Of a stretch of DNA of 35,604 nucleotides, positions 17,066 through 26,049 are shown piece after piece. A program made the position numbers and the translations under genes. Origin of the DNA: an uncultured Prevotella sp. Lineage in GTDB: Bacteria; Bacteroidota; Bacteroidia; Bacteroidales; Bacteroidaceae. Numbering within the stretch: position 1 is the first letter of the stretch; every line of letters starts with the position of its first letter. The notes under the pieces are model-generated. The model was not told the origin of the DNA. It ran no database searches and was given only the letters and a program-made list of their open reading frames with translations. The DNA lies in contig CAKQEI010000017.1 in NCBI GenBank assembly GCA_934230115.1, positions 1 to 35,604 on the forward strand, given 5' to 3'.

Positions 17066-17944
17066 TTAAATTTTATACAGGTCTCCTGCTTTCATGCGCA
17101 AGAACTTGTTCACGGATATTGTCGAGCATATTGCCGTGATGAACAGTCCGAAGAACACAACAACGCCGGCTGTAATAGCAAGTACTTCCCATGTGATTAC
17201 TTCAAGAATGTCTGGCTCATACATATATAATGTATATATGGCTCCGCCCAAAGCGCAGCAAGCTATAAGCGAGGCAAGAAGTCCAAGTGCCATATATCTA
17301 CGCACGAAAGGAGCGCGTATGAATCCCCACGACGCTCCCACAAGCTTCATGGTGTGGATGGTGAAGCGACGGGCATAGATGCTAAGGCGCACAGTGTTGT
17401 TGATAAGCGCGAACGACACTATCGTCAATAGCAGGGCTATAGCAAGCAGCACAATGCTTATCTTGGCGATGTTGCGGTTGACGCTGTCGATGAGATCCTT
17501 CTGGTATTTCACCTCACTCACTTTGGGATAGCTCTTCAGTTCCTTCGAGATATACTGCAACGAGTCGGTATTGGCATAGTCGGCGTTGAGAGTCACCTCT
17601 ATAGAAGAGAGGAAGGGATTGGTGTCGGCAAACTCGCGTGGGTCGGCACCAAGTGTCTGTATGCCTTCGCGCAACGCCTGCTCCTTGCTCACGTAGTCGA
17701 GCTTGCAGATGTAGGGTCGCTGTCGCAATTTGGCACAGAACTGCTTTGCCTCACCTGGAGTCATGTCGTCCTGAAGCATCATTGTCACCACGATGTTTTG
17801 CTTTACATAGGTCGAGAGATTGCGTGCCGTGAGTACGGAGAACACCACAAGTCCCAACAATACAAGCACCATTGCGGTGCTTATACATAGAGTTACCGCC
17901 TGCAATCCTTGACGATTGCCGGACTTTTTTCTTTTCTTTGCCAT
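17066..17944 (-). CDS. ftsX: Cell division protein FtsX
   Basis: The 292-residue permease-like subunit pairs with the ATPase FtsE (not in this window) to regulate peptidoglycan hydrolases at the septum. A short basic cytoplasmic N-terminus (KKRKKSGNRQG) leads to the first membrane helix, followed by an extracytoplasmic domain of about 110 residues containing YVSKEQALREG. Three more helices follow, and the FtsX-specific VRLSIYARRFTIHTMKLVGA segment lies between helices 2 and 3. It heads the DUF3098-uppP-truB-queA-folK run. Confidence 0.93.
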   Translation of the reverse strand: MAKKRKKSGNRQGLQAVTLCISTAMVLVLLGLVVFSVLTARNLSTYVKQNIVVTMMLQDDMTPGEAKQFCAKLRQRPYICKLDYVSKEQALREGIQTLGADPREFADTNPFLSSIEVTLNADYANTDSLQYISKELKSYPKVSEVKYQKDLIDSVNRNIAKISIVLLAIALLLTIVSFALINNTVRLSIYARRFTIHTMKLVGASWGFIRAPFVRRYMALGLLASLIACCALGGAIYTLYMYEPDILEVITWEVLAITAGVVVFFGLFITAICSTISVNKFLRMKAGDLYKI

Positions 17945-18029
17945 TTCGAAATGGGTATATTATACCAAATTTCCTGCAAAATAACAAAAAAAAAACGAGA
18001 TAGTCGAGCGATTAACCACTATTAACACG

Positions 18030-18037
18030 TATCTTTG
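18030..18037 (+). promoter_or_regulatory. -7 box of the radical SAM gene
   Basis: TATCTTTG matches TAnnTTTG. A possible TTG start at 18035 lies inside the box, so the first usable start is the ATG at 18062. No clear -33 TTTG. Confidence 0.5.
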
Positions 18038-18061
18038 CATGTGAAAACAAAACATAGCATT

Positions 18062-18844
18062 ATGTCAACAATACTCTATCCATCACCCATTGTAGGCCCT
18101 ATACATAGCCGCCGACTTGGCATCTCGCTTGGAGTGAACGTCAACCCGAGCGACGGAAAGATTTGCACGTTCGACTGTATCTATTGCGAAGTGGGCTACA
18201 ATGCCCTGCGCCACACATCCTCACCCCGCCCTTCGCGCGAGCATATCGCCTCGTGTCTTGAGGCCAAGCTTAAGGAGATGAAGCAAGCAGGCTCATGTCT
18301 CGACGTGATTACATTCTCGGGCAATGGTGAACCTACAGGCCATCCCGACTTCCTTGGCATTGTTGAGGACACAATACGCCTGCGCAACGATTATTATCCT
18401 ACAGCCAAAGTGTCGGTTCTCACCAACTCTACCCTCGCCCATCGTCCCGACGTTCATCGCGCCCTGATGCTTGTCGACAACAACATCATGAAGCTCGACA
18501 CAATCGACCCTATATATATAAATAAGGTGGACCGACCTGTATCGCCTGTCTACAACGTGGAAAAGATAATTAACGAAATGCAGTCGTTCAACGGTCATTG
18601 CATCGTACAGACTATGTTTATGAAGGGCACCGACGACCAAGGACATGACGTGGACAATACTTCCGACCGCTTTGTCACACCTTGGATTGAGACTCTGCGC
18701 CGCATCCGTCCCCGCGAGGTAATGATTTATACTATCGACCGCGAGACTCCTGCCACAGGATTGCGCAAGGCAACGCATGCCGAACTTAATGAAATACGCG
18801 ACCGTGTGGCGGCTGAGGGCATTGAATGCATTGCGGCTTACTGA
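18062..18844 (+). CDS. Radical SAM protein (COG0731-like)
   Basis: The 260-residue protein carries the radical SAM cluster motif CTFDCIYC (CxxxCxxC), then EVGYN and the GNGEPTGHP segment expected for the SAM-binding glycine-rich strand. It resembles the COG0731 group, described as wybutosine-synthesis-like but of unknown function in bacteria. No SPASM or other auxiliary cluster domain is seen. It appears to be a single-gene unit with its own promoter and a hairpin after the stop codon. The start is set by the position of the -7 box. Confidence 0.85.
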   Translation: MSTILYPSPIVGPIHSRRLGISLGVNVNPSDGKICTFDCIYCEVGYNALRHTSSPRPSREHIASCLEAKLKEMKQAGSCLDVITFSGNGEPTGHPDFLGIVEDTIRLRNDYYPTAKVSVLTNSTLAHRPDVHRALMLVDNNIMKLDTIDPIYINKVDRPVSPVYNVEKIINEMQSFNGHCIVQTMFMKGTDDQGHDVDNTSDRFVTPWIETLRRIRPREVMIYTIDRETPATGLRKATHAELNEIRDRVAAEGIECIAAY

Positions 18845-18846
18845 AA

Positions 18847-18866
18847 AAACAAGAGACCTCTTGTTT
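18847..18866 (+). terminator. Short hairpin after the radical SAM gene
   Basis: An 8-bp perfect stem (AAACAAGA with TCTTGTTT) has a 4-base loop and begins three bases after the stop codon. Only a weak T-tract follows. Confidence 0.45.
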
Positions 18867-18910
18867 GTAAAAATAAAATTGAACAATTAGTTAATGATGA
18901 ATTTATTTCT

Positions 18911-18918
18911 TAACTTTG
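18911..18918 (+). promoter_or_regulatory. -7 box of the nitroreductase-xseAB operon
   Basis: TAACTTTG matches TAnnTTTG, 34 bases before the ATG at 18953. Confidence 0.55.
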
Positions 18919-18952
18919 CAGATATAGTCTTAAAACATACATCGATAAAGAT

Positions 18953-19690
18953 ATGAAAACAATCAACACACGCCGCTCCATACGCAAGTATTCCGACCGT
19001 AATGTGAGCGATGAGCTTCTCAACCGTCTCCTCTCGGAGGCAATGCGCACACAGACAATGGGCAACCTGCAGTTCTATAGCGTTGTCGTTACACGCGACA
19101 GCGAGATGAAGCAGCGCCTTGCTCCTGCCCACTTCAACCAGCCTATGGTTACTTCGGCTCCTGTGGTGCTGACATTCTGTGCCGACACACGCCGCACATC
19201 CATTTGGGCCGACAACCGCCAAGCCGTGCCTGGCTACGACAATCTGCTGTCTTATCAGAATGCCGCTACCGACGCTTTGCTCTTCTGCCAGACTTTCTGC
19301 AATCTTGCCGAAGAGGAAGGACTCGGTCTTTGCTTTCTTGGCACCACCGTTTATATGCCTCAGATGATTATCGACACGCTTAAGTTGCCGCGTCTTGTAA
19401 TGCCTGTAGCCACTATTACGCTCGGCTGGCCCGACGAGGAACCTCAGCTCACCGACCGTCTGCCACTCGAAGCCATCATGCACAACGAGACTTACACCGA
19501 CTATACTCCCGAGAGCATTGACCGCTTCTATGCCGAGAAGGAGACCTTGCCCGAGAATAGGGAGTTTGTTGAAATCAACCACAAGCAGACTCTCGCACAG
19601 GTGTTCACCGACTGCCGCTACACCAAGAAGGACAACGAGGCTATGTCCGCAGGACTGTTGGAGACGTTGAAGAAACAGGGATTCATGTAA
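18953..19690 (+). CDS. Nitroreductase family protein (NfsA-like)
   Basis: The 245-residue FMN-dependent oxidoreductase has the N-terminal nitroreductase signature RRSIRKYSDRNVSDELL and the central QNAATDALLFCQTFCNLAEEEGLGLCFLG helix. The GWPDEEPQLTDRLPLEAIMH segment with the following YTDYTPE linker is typical of NfsA-type enzymes. It probably reduces quinones, nitro compounds or flavins with NAD(P)H in the cytoplasm; the natural substrate is unknown. It is separated from xseA by 16 bases, so the two are probably co-transcribed. Confidence 0.85.
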   Translation: MKTINTRRSIRKYSDRNVSDELLNRLLSEAMRTQTMGNLQFYSVVVTRDSEMKQRLAPAHFNQPMVTSAPVVLTFCADTRRTSIWADNRQAVPGYDNLLSYQNAATDALLFCQTFCNLAEEEGLGLCFLGTTVYMPQMIIDTLKLPRLVMPVATITLGWPDEEPQLTDRLPLEAIMHNETYTDYTPESIDRFYAEKETLPENREFVEINHKQTLAQVFTDCRYTKKDNEAMSAGLLETLKKQGFM

Positions 19691-19706
19691 TTCAAGCAAC
19701 TGACTT

Positions 19707-21002
19707 ATGCCCAAATCACTTTCGCTTTACGAGCTGAACTCTCTTGTGTCGTCGATAATAGCTATCGACTTGCCCGATGAGTATTGGGTAGAAGCCGAAA
19801 TCTCGGAGACACGCGAGGTGCGCGGTCATTGCTACATGGAACTTGTGGAGAAGGACGAGCTGAGCAACACTCCTATAGCACGAGCCTCAGCCAAGTGTTG
19901 GGCTTCGCGATGGTCGATGTTGCGCCCTATGTTTGAGCGTGTCACAGGTCAGCGTCTTCATGCCGGCATGAAGGTTATGTTGCGTGTAAAGGCTCAGTTT
20001 CATGCTGCCTATGGGTTCTCGTGGATAGTGAGCGACATCAATCCTGAGTACACAATGGGCGACCTCATGCGCCGCCGACAGGAGATTATACGCCAATTAA
20101 AGGCTGAGGGTGTGTTCGACTTGCAAAAAAGTCTGCACCTTTCACCTTTTGCCCAAAGCATTGCTGTAGTGTCAAGCGACGGGGCTGCGGGATATGGCGA
20201 CTTCTGCCATCAGCTCATCGACAACCAATATGGATATGCTTTCTACATGGAGCTTTTCACCGCTACCATGCAAGGCGAACAGGTGGAACAGAGCATCATT
20301 GATGCACTCAACCGCATCTATGACAGACAGGAGGAGTTTGACGCTGTAGTGATAATACGTGGTGGTGGAGCCACAAGCGACCTGTCAGGTTTCGACACTC
20401 TCGCCTTAGCTGAGAACGTTGCCAATTTCCCCTTGCCTGTCATCACGGGTATTGGACACGACCGCGACGAGAGCGTGCTCGACATGGTGGCCAACACAAG
20501 GGTGAAGACTCCTACGGCCGCTGCCCAACTTCTCATCGACAATGTCTCACGCACAGATGCCTCGATTGAGCAGCTGCGCCAGCGCATTGTGCTTTGCACC
20601 CAACGGCGAATGCAGACTGAACGATTGCGCATGAAGTCAATGGCAGAACGCATTCCCATGCTTTTCTCGCTCGTCAGTGTCAGGCAGCAGTCGCTTGTCG
20701 ACTCGCTTTCCCGACGTATCATGGCTGCTGTAGCCCGACAGACCGACAATGCCAAACTGCGCATCGAACGCCTTGAGACAAGACTTGCCGATACTGTCAA
20801 CCGCCGCCTTACCACAGAACAGCACCGTCTTGAACTTCTCGCTCAACGCATAGAGGCAGAAAACCCTGAACGCTTGCTTAAGCGAGGCTATAGCATCACG
20901 ACCTATGAGGGTCGTGCCGTGCGCGATGCTTCCACGCTGCCTAAGGGTGCCGAGGTGGAGACACGTGTTGAGAAAGGAAGCTTTAAGTCAAGAGTGGAAT
21001 AA
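19707..21002 (+). CDS. xseA: Exodeoxyribonuclease VII large subunit
   Basis: The 431-residue catalytic subunit degrades single-stranded DNA. An N-terminal OB-fold (about 5-100, YWVEAEISETREVRGHCYMEL) is followed by the catalytic domain with VVSSDGAAGYGDF, VVIIRGGGATSDLSGFD and GIGHDRDESVLDMVANTRVKTPTAAA. A long coiled coil (about 275-390) then leads to the C-terminal LLKRGYSIT beta motif. The small subunit gene xseB follows after 36 bases. Confidence 0.95.
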   Translation: MPKSLSLYELNSLVSSIIAIDLPDEYWVEAEISETREVRGHCYMELVEKDELSNTPIARASAKCWASRWSMLRPMFERVTGQRLHAGMKVMLRVKAQFHAAYGFSWIVSDINPEYTMGDLMRRRQEIIRQLKAEGVFDLQKSLHLSPFAQSIAVVSSDGAAGYGDFCHQLIDNQYGYAFYMELFTATMQGEQVEQSIIDALNRIYDRQEEFDAVVIIRGGGATSDLSGFDTLALAENVANFPLPVITGIGHDRDESVLDMVANTRVKTPTAAAQLLIDNVSRTDASIEQLRQRIVLCTQRRMQTERLRMKSMAERIPMLFSLVSVRQQSLVDSLSRRIMAAVARQTDNAKLRIERLETRLADTVNRRLTTEQHRLELLAQRIEAENPERLLKRGYSITTYEGRAVRDASTLPKGAEVETRVEKGSFKSRVE

Positions 21003-21038
21003 AACAGAGTTTAACAACATCAAATTAAAGAAACAATT

Positions 21039-21233
21039 ATGCCACGCGAATTAAAATACGAGACTGCAATGCGCCAGCTTGAGGACATTGCCGCAAAAAT
21101 GGAAAACGGCGAACTCGACATCGACTCGCTGTGCGAACAACTCAAGACTGCACAGAAACTCATTGCGCAATGCAAGGACAAACTGACGAAGACCGACGCT
21201 GAAATAAACAAAATTCTAAAGTCAGCGGATTAA
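21039..21233 (+). CDS. xseB: Exodeoxyribonuclease VII small subunit
   Basis: The 64-residue helical protein has the family signature from YETAMRQLEDIAAKMENGEL, then SLCEQLKTAQKLIAQCKDKL. It binds the XseA coiled coil in several copies. Its position directly after xseA supports the call. The stop codon touches the start of a repeat run. Confidence 0.93.
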   Translation: MPRELKYETAMRQLEDIAAKMENGELDIDSLCEQLKTAQKLIAQCKDKLTKTDAEINKILKSAD

Positions 21234-21421
21234 TGAGTTTTGAATTTTGAGTTTTGAATTTTGAATTGTCGCCTTTGGCGATTTTGAATTATTGAATTTT
21301 GAATTTAACAATTCCTAATGAGCAACTCCCATAATTCAAAACTCAAAACTCAAAATTCAAAATTCATAATGCGCAAAGCGCATAATTCAAAATTCAAAAC
21401 TCAAAACTCAAAATTCAAAAT
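21234..21421. repeat. Second TTTTGAATTTTGAG-type run with embedded hairpins
   Basis: The first part of the 315-base gap after xseB is made of the same units as 9547-9757, forward at first and inverted from about 21333 on. Two different hairpins interrupt it: 21269-21281 (TCGCC-TTT-GGCGA) and 21369-21383 (ATGCGC-AAA-GCGCAT). The remainder of the gap holds the ilvE promoter. Confidence 0.7.
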
Positions 21422-21468
21422 TCTATCACTCCTTATTCTGGATGAACCAAAAATAAAGCAGAAAACAG

Positions 21469-21499
21469 TTGGCAGTCTGTCTTTTTATTAGTACTTTTG
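21469..21499 (+). promoter_or_regulatory. ilvE promoter
   Basis: TTG (21469-21471), 20 bases, TACTTTTG (21492-21499). The ATG at 21549 gives a leader of about 45 nt. Confidence 0.55.
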
Positions 21500-21548
21500 C
21501 CCTTAAGAAAATAGTAATAAATTATTCATTCTTAATACAGATAATGTT

Positions 21549-22565
21549 ATGAAGAATATCGCATGGTCTGAGTTGTCTTTCGGATATATGCCGACTGACT
21601 ACAACGTACGCTGTTGCTACCGCGACGGCAAATGGGGCGAGATTGAAGTTTGCTCCGACGAGTATTTAAAACTCCACATGGCTGCCACCTGTCTGCACTA
21701 CGGTCAGGAGGCTTTTGAGGGACTTAAGGCTTACCGCTGTCCCGACGGCAAGGTACGCGTATTCCGCATGGACGAGAACGCTAAGCGTCTGCAGTCTACA
21801 TGCCGTGGCATCATGATGCCCGAACTTCCTACCGAGCTTTTCGAGGAAATGGTGAAGAAGGTGGTGCGCCTCAACCAGGAATACATTCCTACATACGAGA
21901 GCGGCGCTACTCTCTATATCCGCCCGTTGCTCATCGGTACTTCAGCTCAGGTGGGCGTACACCCTGCTTCAGAGTACATGTTCATTATCTTCGTAACACC
22001 AGTAGGACCTTACTTCAAGGGTGGTTTCTCAAGCAATCCTTACGTTATCATACGCGACTTCGACCGCGCTGCTCCTCTTGGCACTGGTATTTATAAGGTG
22101 GGCGGCAACTATGCTGCAAGCCTCAAGGCCAACTCCATCGCCCACGCCAAGGGCTACGCCAGCGAGTTCTATCTCGACTCTAAGGAGAAGAAATATGTCG
22201 ACGAGTGTGGTGCTGCCAACTTCTTCGGCATCAAGAACAACACTTACGTCACTCCAAAGTCGTCGTCTATCCTTCCGTCCATCACCAACAAGAGTCTCAT
22301 GCAGATTGCTGAGGACCTCGGCATGACCGTAGAGCGTCGTCCTATCCCAGAAGAGGAACTCGACACATTCGAGGAGGCAGGAGCATGTGGCACAGCTGCT
22401 GTTATCTCGCCTATCTCTCATCTCGACGACATGGACACTGGCAAGGTTTACAACTTCGGCGACAAGCCAGGACCTTGGTCAACCAAGCTCTACAACACTC
22501 TGCGCGGCATTCAGTATGGCACAGTAGAAGACAAGCACGGTTGGACAACTGTTGTGATTGAATAA
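21549..22565 (+). CDS. ilvE: Branched-chain amino acid aminotransferase
   Basis: The 338-residue fold-type IV PLP enzyme transfers the amino group between glutamate and the keto acids of leucine, isoleucine and valine. The PLP lysine is K183 in GIYKVGGNYAAS. Other family motifs are YGQEAFEGLKAY (51-62), LYIRPLLIGT (122-131) and the C-terminal EEAGACGTAAVISPI cofactor phosphate loop. It is the longer eukaryote/B. subtilis-like class (about 340-360 residues). It stands alone, with its own promoter and a strong terminator. Confidence 0.94.
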   Translation: MKNIAWSELSFGYMPTDYNVRCCYRDGKWGEIEVCSDEYLKLHMAATCLHYGQEAFEGLKAYRCPDGKVRVFRMDENAKRLQSTCRGIMMPELPTELFEEMVKKVVRLNQEYIPTYESGATLYIRPLLIGTSAQVGVHPASEYMFIIFVTPVGPYFKGGFSSNPYVIIRDFDRAAPLGTGIYKVGGNYAASLKANSIAHAKGYASEFYLDSKEKKYVDECGAANFFGIKNNTYVTPKSSSILPSITNKSLMQIAEDLGMTVERRPIPEEELDTFEEAGACGTAAVISPISHLDDMDTGKVYNFGDKPGPWSTKLYNTLRGIQYGTVEDKHGWTTVVIE

Positions 22566-22595
22566 TCCCCTGATTATCATTTAGCAATAAAACAT

Positions 22596-22654
22596 AAAAA
22601 GTCAGGCAATCAACAAAACACCGAATAGTGGATTTGTCGATTGCCTGACTTTTT
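22596..22654. terminator. Strong two-way terminator between ilvE and ribH
   Basis: The 16-base arm 22596-22611 is the exact reverse complement of 22639-22654. A-runs at one end become T-runs after the stem in both directions. It serves the converging ilvE and ribH transcripts. Confidence 0.85.
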
Positions 22655-22671
22655 TGTTTCTATATTAATTT

Positions 22672-23148
22672 TTAGAACTTCGCCATTTTTATAGCGTCAA
22701 TGGCGCACTCGTCGCCCTTGTTGCCATACTTGCCACCGCAACGGTCGAGAGCCTGCTGCTTGTCGTTTGTAGTGAGCAAGCCATAGATGATAGGTATCTC
22801 GCTTATGGTGTTAAGGCGGGCGATGCCATAGGTCACACCCTGGCAGATATAGTCGAAGTGAGGAGTCTCGCCACGAATCACGCTGCCAAGGATGATCACA
22901 GCGTCATAACCACCATGGAGCACCATCTGATGAGCGCCATATACAAGCTCAAAGCTTCCCGGCACGGTCTTCACATGGATATTCTCGGGCAGTGCGCCAT
23001 GCTTCTCAAGAGTCTTCACGGCTCCGTCGAGCAGCGCGCCGGTGATGTCCTGATTCCATTCTGCCACAACAATGCCGAAGCACATGTTGCTTGCGTCGGG
23101 AATTGACGAAAAATCGTATTCAGAGAGGTTGTGCTGTGCTGTTGCCAT
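22672..23148 (-). CDS. ribH: 6,7-dimethyl-8-ribityllumazine synthase
   Basis: The 158-residue enzyme makes the penultimate intermediate of riboflavin from the pyrimidine and butanone phosphate precursors. Typical motifs are [41 protein letters not shown] with the catalytic histidine in PHFDY, and [11 protein letters not shown]. It lies eight bases downstream of the TPR protein gene and is probably co-transcribed with it. Other rib genes are not in the window. Confidence 0.95.
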   Translation of the reverse strand: MATAQHNLSEYDFSSIPDASNMCFGIVVAEWNQDITGALLDGAVKTLEKHGALPENIHVKTVPGSFELVYGAHQMVLHGGYDAVIILGSVIRGETPHFDYICQGVTYGIARLNTISEIPIIYGLLTTNDKQQALDRCGGKYGNKGDECAIDAIKMAKF

Positions 23149-23156
23149 AGTGCTTA

Positions 23157-23861
23157 TTACTTTTCTGCTACACGTTCGATATACTTGTCAATCTCCGAAG
23201 ACTGAACCACCTGTGCGTTCACGTACTTCTTCTTCACGTCCTGATAAATCTTCAGAGCCTCGTCGTTCTTCTTCTGGCTCTCAAGGAGCTGTGCAGCCTG
23301 AACAAGGAAAGTAGGAGCGAGACTGTTGTTTGTTCCGTCCTCAGCCTTGCTGTCGGCCATGTCGGCAGCCTTCTTAAGAGTGCTGATAGCCTTGTCTACA
23401 TTGCCTGTGTTGGCGTAGGCATTGCCAAGGGCAGCCATAGCCGACGGGCTAATCATTGCGTCGCCCTTAGACGAGAACTGCTCAAGATATGTCACGGCCT
23501 CAGCCCACTTGCCAAGATTGGCGTAGCAAAGACCTGCATAAAGGTCGGCAAGGTTGGCTGCGTCAGTGCCGCTATAGTCGCTTGCTATCTTCACAAAACC
23601 AGCATAGCCAGCGCCGTCGCCATTAAGAGCCTTGTCAAACTGCTCCTGGTTGAAATACTGCTGACCCTTGGCAAGAGCTGTGCTTGCCTTGTCCTCGCGC
23701 GGAGCCTGAACATAAGCCTTGTAGAGGAGCAGACCGGCGATAACAACTATCACTGCCACAACGGCAATGAGTATCTGCTTCTTAAACTTGATAAAGAATG
23801 CCTCAGTGTTGCTGGAGCTTTCTACATGGGAATTAGCTCCAAAGTCAATTTTGTTTGTCAT
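23157..23861 (-). CDS. Membrane-anchored tetratricopeptide repeat protein (YfgM-like)
   Basis: The 234-residue protein has one N-terminal membrane helix (about 29-48, [18 protein letters not shown]) and an external helical domain with about three TPR-like units: [44 protein letters not shown] and [22 protein letters not shown]. This layout is that of YfgM-type envelope chaperone partners, which is only a structural likeness. A place directly before ribH is common in Bacteroidales. Confidence 0.8.
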   Translation of the reverse strand: MTNKIDFGANSHVESSSNTEAFFIKFKKQILIAVVAVIVVIAGLLLYKAYVQAPREDKASTALAKGQQYFNQEQFDKALNGDGAGYAGFVKIASDYSGTDAANLADLYAGLCYANLGKWAEAVTYLEQFSSKGDAMISPSAMAALGNAYANTGNVDKAISTLKKAADMADSKAEDGTNNSLAPTFLVQAAQLLESQKKNDEALKIYQDVKKKYVNAQVVQSSEIDKYIERVAEK

Positions 23862-23907
23862 TTATTTGTTTTGTTTTTAATTTCTTATATATACACAAAA
23901 TGTGTGG

Positions 23908-23915
23908 CAAAATTA
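23908..23915 (-). promoter_or_regulatory. -7 box of the TPR-ribH operon
   Basis: TAATTTTG on the minus strand, 46 bases before the ATG at 23861. Confidence 0.45.
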
Positions 23916-23979
23916 CTCAATTTATCTCACATACTGAAATTTATACTATCTTTTTTTCTTTTTTCAATAATAAATGGGG

Positions 23980-23987
23980 TAACTTTG
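23980..23987 (+). promoter_or_regulatory. -7 box of recF
   Basis: TAACTTTG, 60 bases before the chosen recF ATG. It shows that the open frame upstream of 24048 is not translated from this promoter. Confidence 0.5.
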
Positions 23988-24047
23988 CAAATGCTTGGCT
24001 CAATGCCAGCCAACCCACTTTGCAATACTCATAGATTATTTCAACTG

Positions 24048-25157
24048 ATGATACTGAAAAAAATATCCATACTCAATTTCAAGAACATACGCGAAGCCTC
24101 GCTTGAGCTGTCGCCCAACCTGAATTGTTTTCTCGGACACAACGGCGAGGGAAAGACCAATCTGCTCGACGCAGTCTACTATCTGTCGTTCTGCCGAAGC
24201 GCATTCAACCCCATCGACTCACAGATTATCACTCACGACCAGGACTTCTTTGTCATCGACGGCATTTACGAGAACGAGGACCACGACCCTATCTCGATAT
24301 ATTGCGGCATGAAGCGCGGCACAAAGAAACACTTCAAGCGCGACAAGAAGGAATATAAACGTCTCTCACAGCACATCGGATTAATCCCTCTTATCTTTGT
24401 GTCGCCTGCCGACCAGACGCTTATTGCCGGTGGCAGCGAGGAGCGACGCCGGCTCATGGATGTGGTTATTTCACAGTACGACAATGGCTACATAGAGGCA
24501 CTGAACAGCTACAACAAGGCTCTACAGCAGCGCAATGCCTTGCTTAAGATGGACGACGAACCCGACTCTGCCCTTCTCGACATTTGGGAACAGGAGATGG
24601 CCCGCCACGGCGAACACATCTTTCAGGCGCGACAGGAGTTTGTGGAGCGTCTTATCCCTGTGTTTCAGAACATCTACCGCCATGTGTCCGACGGACATGA
24701 GGAGGTTTCATTAAGATATGTGTCTCACGCTCAGCGCGGCGACTTGCTCGACGTCATACAGCGCGACCGTTTTAAGGATAGAGCTGTGGGCTACTCCTTG
24801 CACGGTGTCCACCGTGACGACCTGGAGATGATGCTTGGCGGCTATCAGATGAAGCGTGAGGGTTCGCAAGGACAGAACAAGACGTTTGTGCTGGCTCTCA
24901 AGCTTGCACAGTTTGACTTCCTGCGCCGTACCGCCTCACAAACCACTCCCCTACTCTTGCTCGACGACATTTTCGACAAACTCGACGCCCACCGTGTGGA
25001 ACAAATTGTAAAGCTTGTATCGGGCGACGGTTTCGGACAGATATTCATCACCGACACCAACCGCGACCATCTCGACCAAATCCTGCGAAGCGTGAGCTAC
25101 GACTATAAGCTGTTCGACGTGGAGAGAGGAGAAATATCAACAATTCACAATGGGTAA
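24048..25157 (+). CDS. recF: DNA replication and repair protein RecF
   Basis: The 369-residue SMC-like ATPase works with RecO and RecR to load RecA at single-strand gaps. Walker A is GHNGEGKT (30-37); VSPADQTLIAGGSEERRRLMD is the RecF-specific segment; the signature motif SQGQNKTFVLALKLAQ and Walker B LLLLDDIFDKLD follow. The reading frame stays open for 74 more codons upstream, but that part is hydrophobic, unlike RecF, and overlaps the promoter, so the ATG at 24048 is used. It lies 21 bases before the DUF721 gene. Confidence 0.95.
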   Translation: MILKKISILNFKNIREASLELSPNLNCFLGHNGEGKTNLLDAVYYLSFCRSAFNPIDSQIITHDQDFFVIDGIYENEDHDPISIYCGMKRGTKKHFKRDKKEYKRLSQHIGLIPLIFVSPADQTLIAGGSEERRRLMDVVISQYDNGYIEALNSYNKALQQRNALLKMDDEPDSALLDIWEQEMARHGEHIFQARQEFVERLIPVFQNIYRHVSDGHEEVSLRYVSHAQRGDLLDVIQRDRFKDRAVGYSLHGVHRDDLEMMLGGYQMKREGSQGQNKTFVLALKLAQFDFLRRTASQTTPLLLLDDIFDKLDAHRVEQIVKLVSGDGFGQIFITDTNRDHLDQILRSVSYDYKLFDVERGEISTIHNG

Positions 25158-25178
25158 TTATCAATCAAAAGAAAAGAA

Positions 25179-25469
25179 ATGTTCCGACGTGAAGTGAAAT
25201 CCATCAGCGACTTGCTGAATATGTATCTGCGCCGCGAGGGACTGGAGACTCCCCTGCTGCAGAAACGTGCCATTGCAGCATGGGACACTCTAATGGGGCC
25301 CACCATAGTGCGCTACACTGGCGAAAAATACATTAAAAACCAAACGATGTTTGTAAAGATTACCAATCCTGCCCTTCGCCAAGACCTGTCGATGATGCGC
25401 ACCAAGATCGCGCAACGCATCAACCAGGCCGTGGGAAGCCAGGTGATTGTGGATATAAGGATTTACTAA
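25179..25469 (+). CDS. DUF721 (DciA-like) protein
   Basis: The 96-residue protein matches the DUF721/DciA-like family: DLLNMYLRREGLETPLLQKRAIAAWDTLMGP at the N-terminus and a KH-like half with FVKITNPALRQDLSMMR. DciA proteins help load the replicative helicase in other phyla (family knowledge). The position just after recF is common in Bacteroidota and fits a DNA replication role. Confidence 0.85.
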   Translation: MFRREVKSISDLLNMYLRREGLETPLLQKRAIAAWDTLMGPTIVRYTGEKYIKNQTMFVKITNPALRQDLSMMRTKIAQRINQAVGSQVIVDIRIY

Positions 25470-25491
25470 CAAGGCAAGGCTATAGACCCGC

Positions 25492-26025
25492 TTAGCCTAT
25501 CACCTCGTCCATCCTTATGTCGTGCTCGTCTGTGGGAATGCTGTCCACCTTTTGAAACGTGAAACAGATGCCTAACTTATACGCCTGGGGAACAAGCGGA
25601 AGGAAGCGGTCGTAATAGCCTTTGCCACGTCCCATGCGGTTGCCTTCCGCGTCGAAAGCCACGCCGGGGATTACGGCAAGGTCGATTTCCTCATAGTCGT
25701 CGTACACCTCACCTGTGGGTTCCATAATATTGTAAGCCCCTATGGCAAGGTCAGACGGACCCGTGTACCTTCGCAATTCCATCGTTCCCTCTCCCGTCAC
25801 ACGTGGCAGCAGAATAGTCTTGCGGCTCATAAGCAGCGAGTCGACAAGAGTATGTGTGTCCACCTCGTCGGGCAGAGAATAGTAAAGCATAACGGTTTTA
25901 GCCTCTTTCAGTCGGCTATGCGACAAAAGACGCTGAACAACCGCAAACGACATTTCGTGCAATTCCTGTCGCGTGAACTGTCGTTTGCGGTTTTTTATTT
26001 CTTTGCGGAGTGTTGACTTTTCCAA
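25492..26025 (-). CDS. 5-formyltetrahydrofolate cyclo-ligase
   Basis: The 177-residue enzyme uses ATP to turn 5-formyl-THF into methenyl-THF. The ATP-binding tract is RKEIKNRKRQF at the N-terminus, and the C-terminal family signature GVAFDAEGNRMGRGKGYYDRF is intact. It is the last gene of the dcp operon, 24 bases after the S41 protease gene. Confidence 0.93.
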   Translation of the reverse strand: MEKSTLRKEIKNRKRQFTRQELHEMSFAVVQRLLSHSRLKEAKTVMLYYSLPDEVDTHTLVDSLLMSRKTILLPRVTGEGTMELRRYTGPSDLAIGAYNIMEPTGEVYDDYEEIDLAVIPGVAFDAEGNRMGRGKGYYDRFLPLVPQAYKLGICFTFQKVDSIPTDEHDIRMDEVIG

Positions 26026-26049
26026 TATTATATATTGATTTAATCCTTA

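Noticed and set aside
23826..24047. 74-codon N-terminal extension of RecF
   Set aside because: Hydrophobic, unlike RecF, and it overlaps the recF -7 box and the divergent promoter region.
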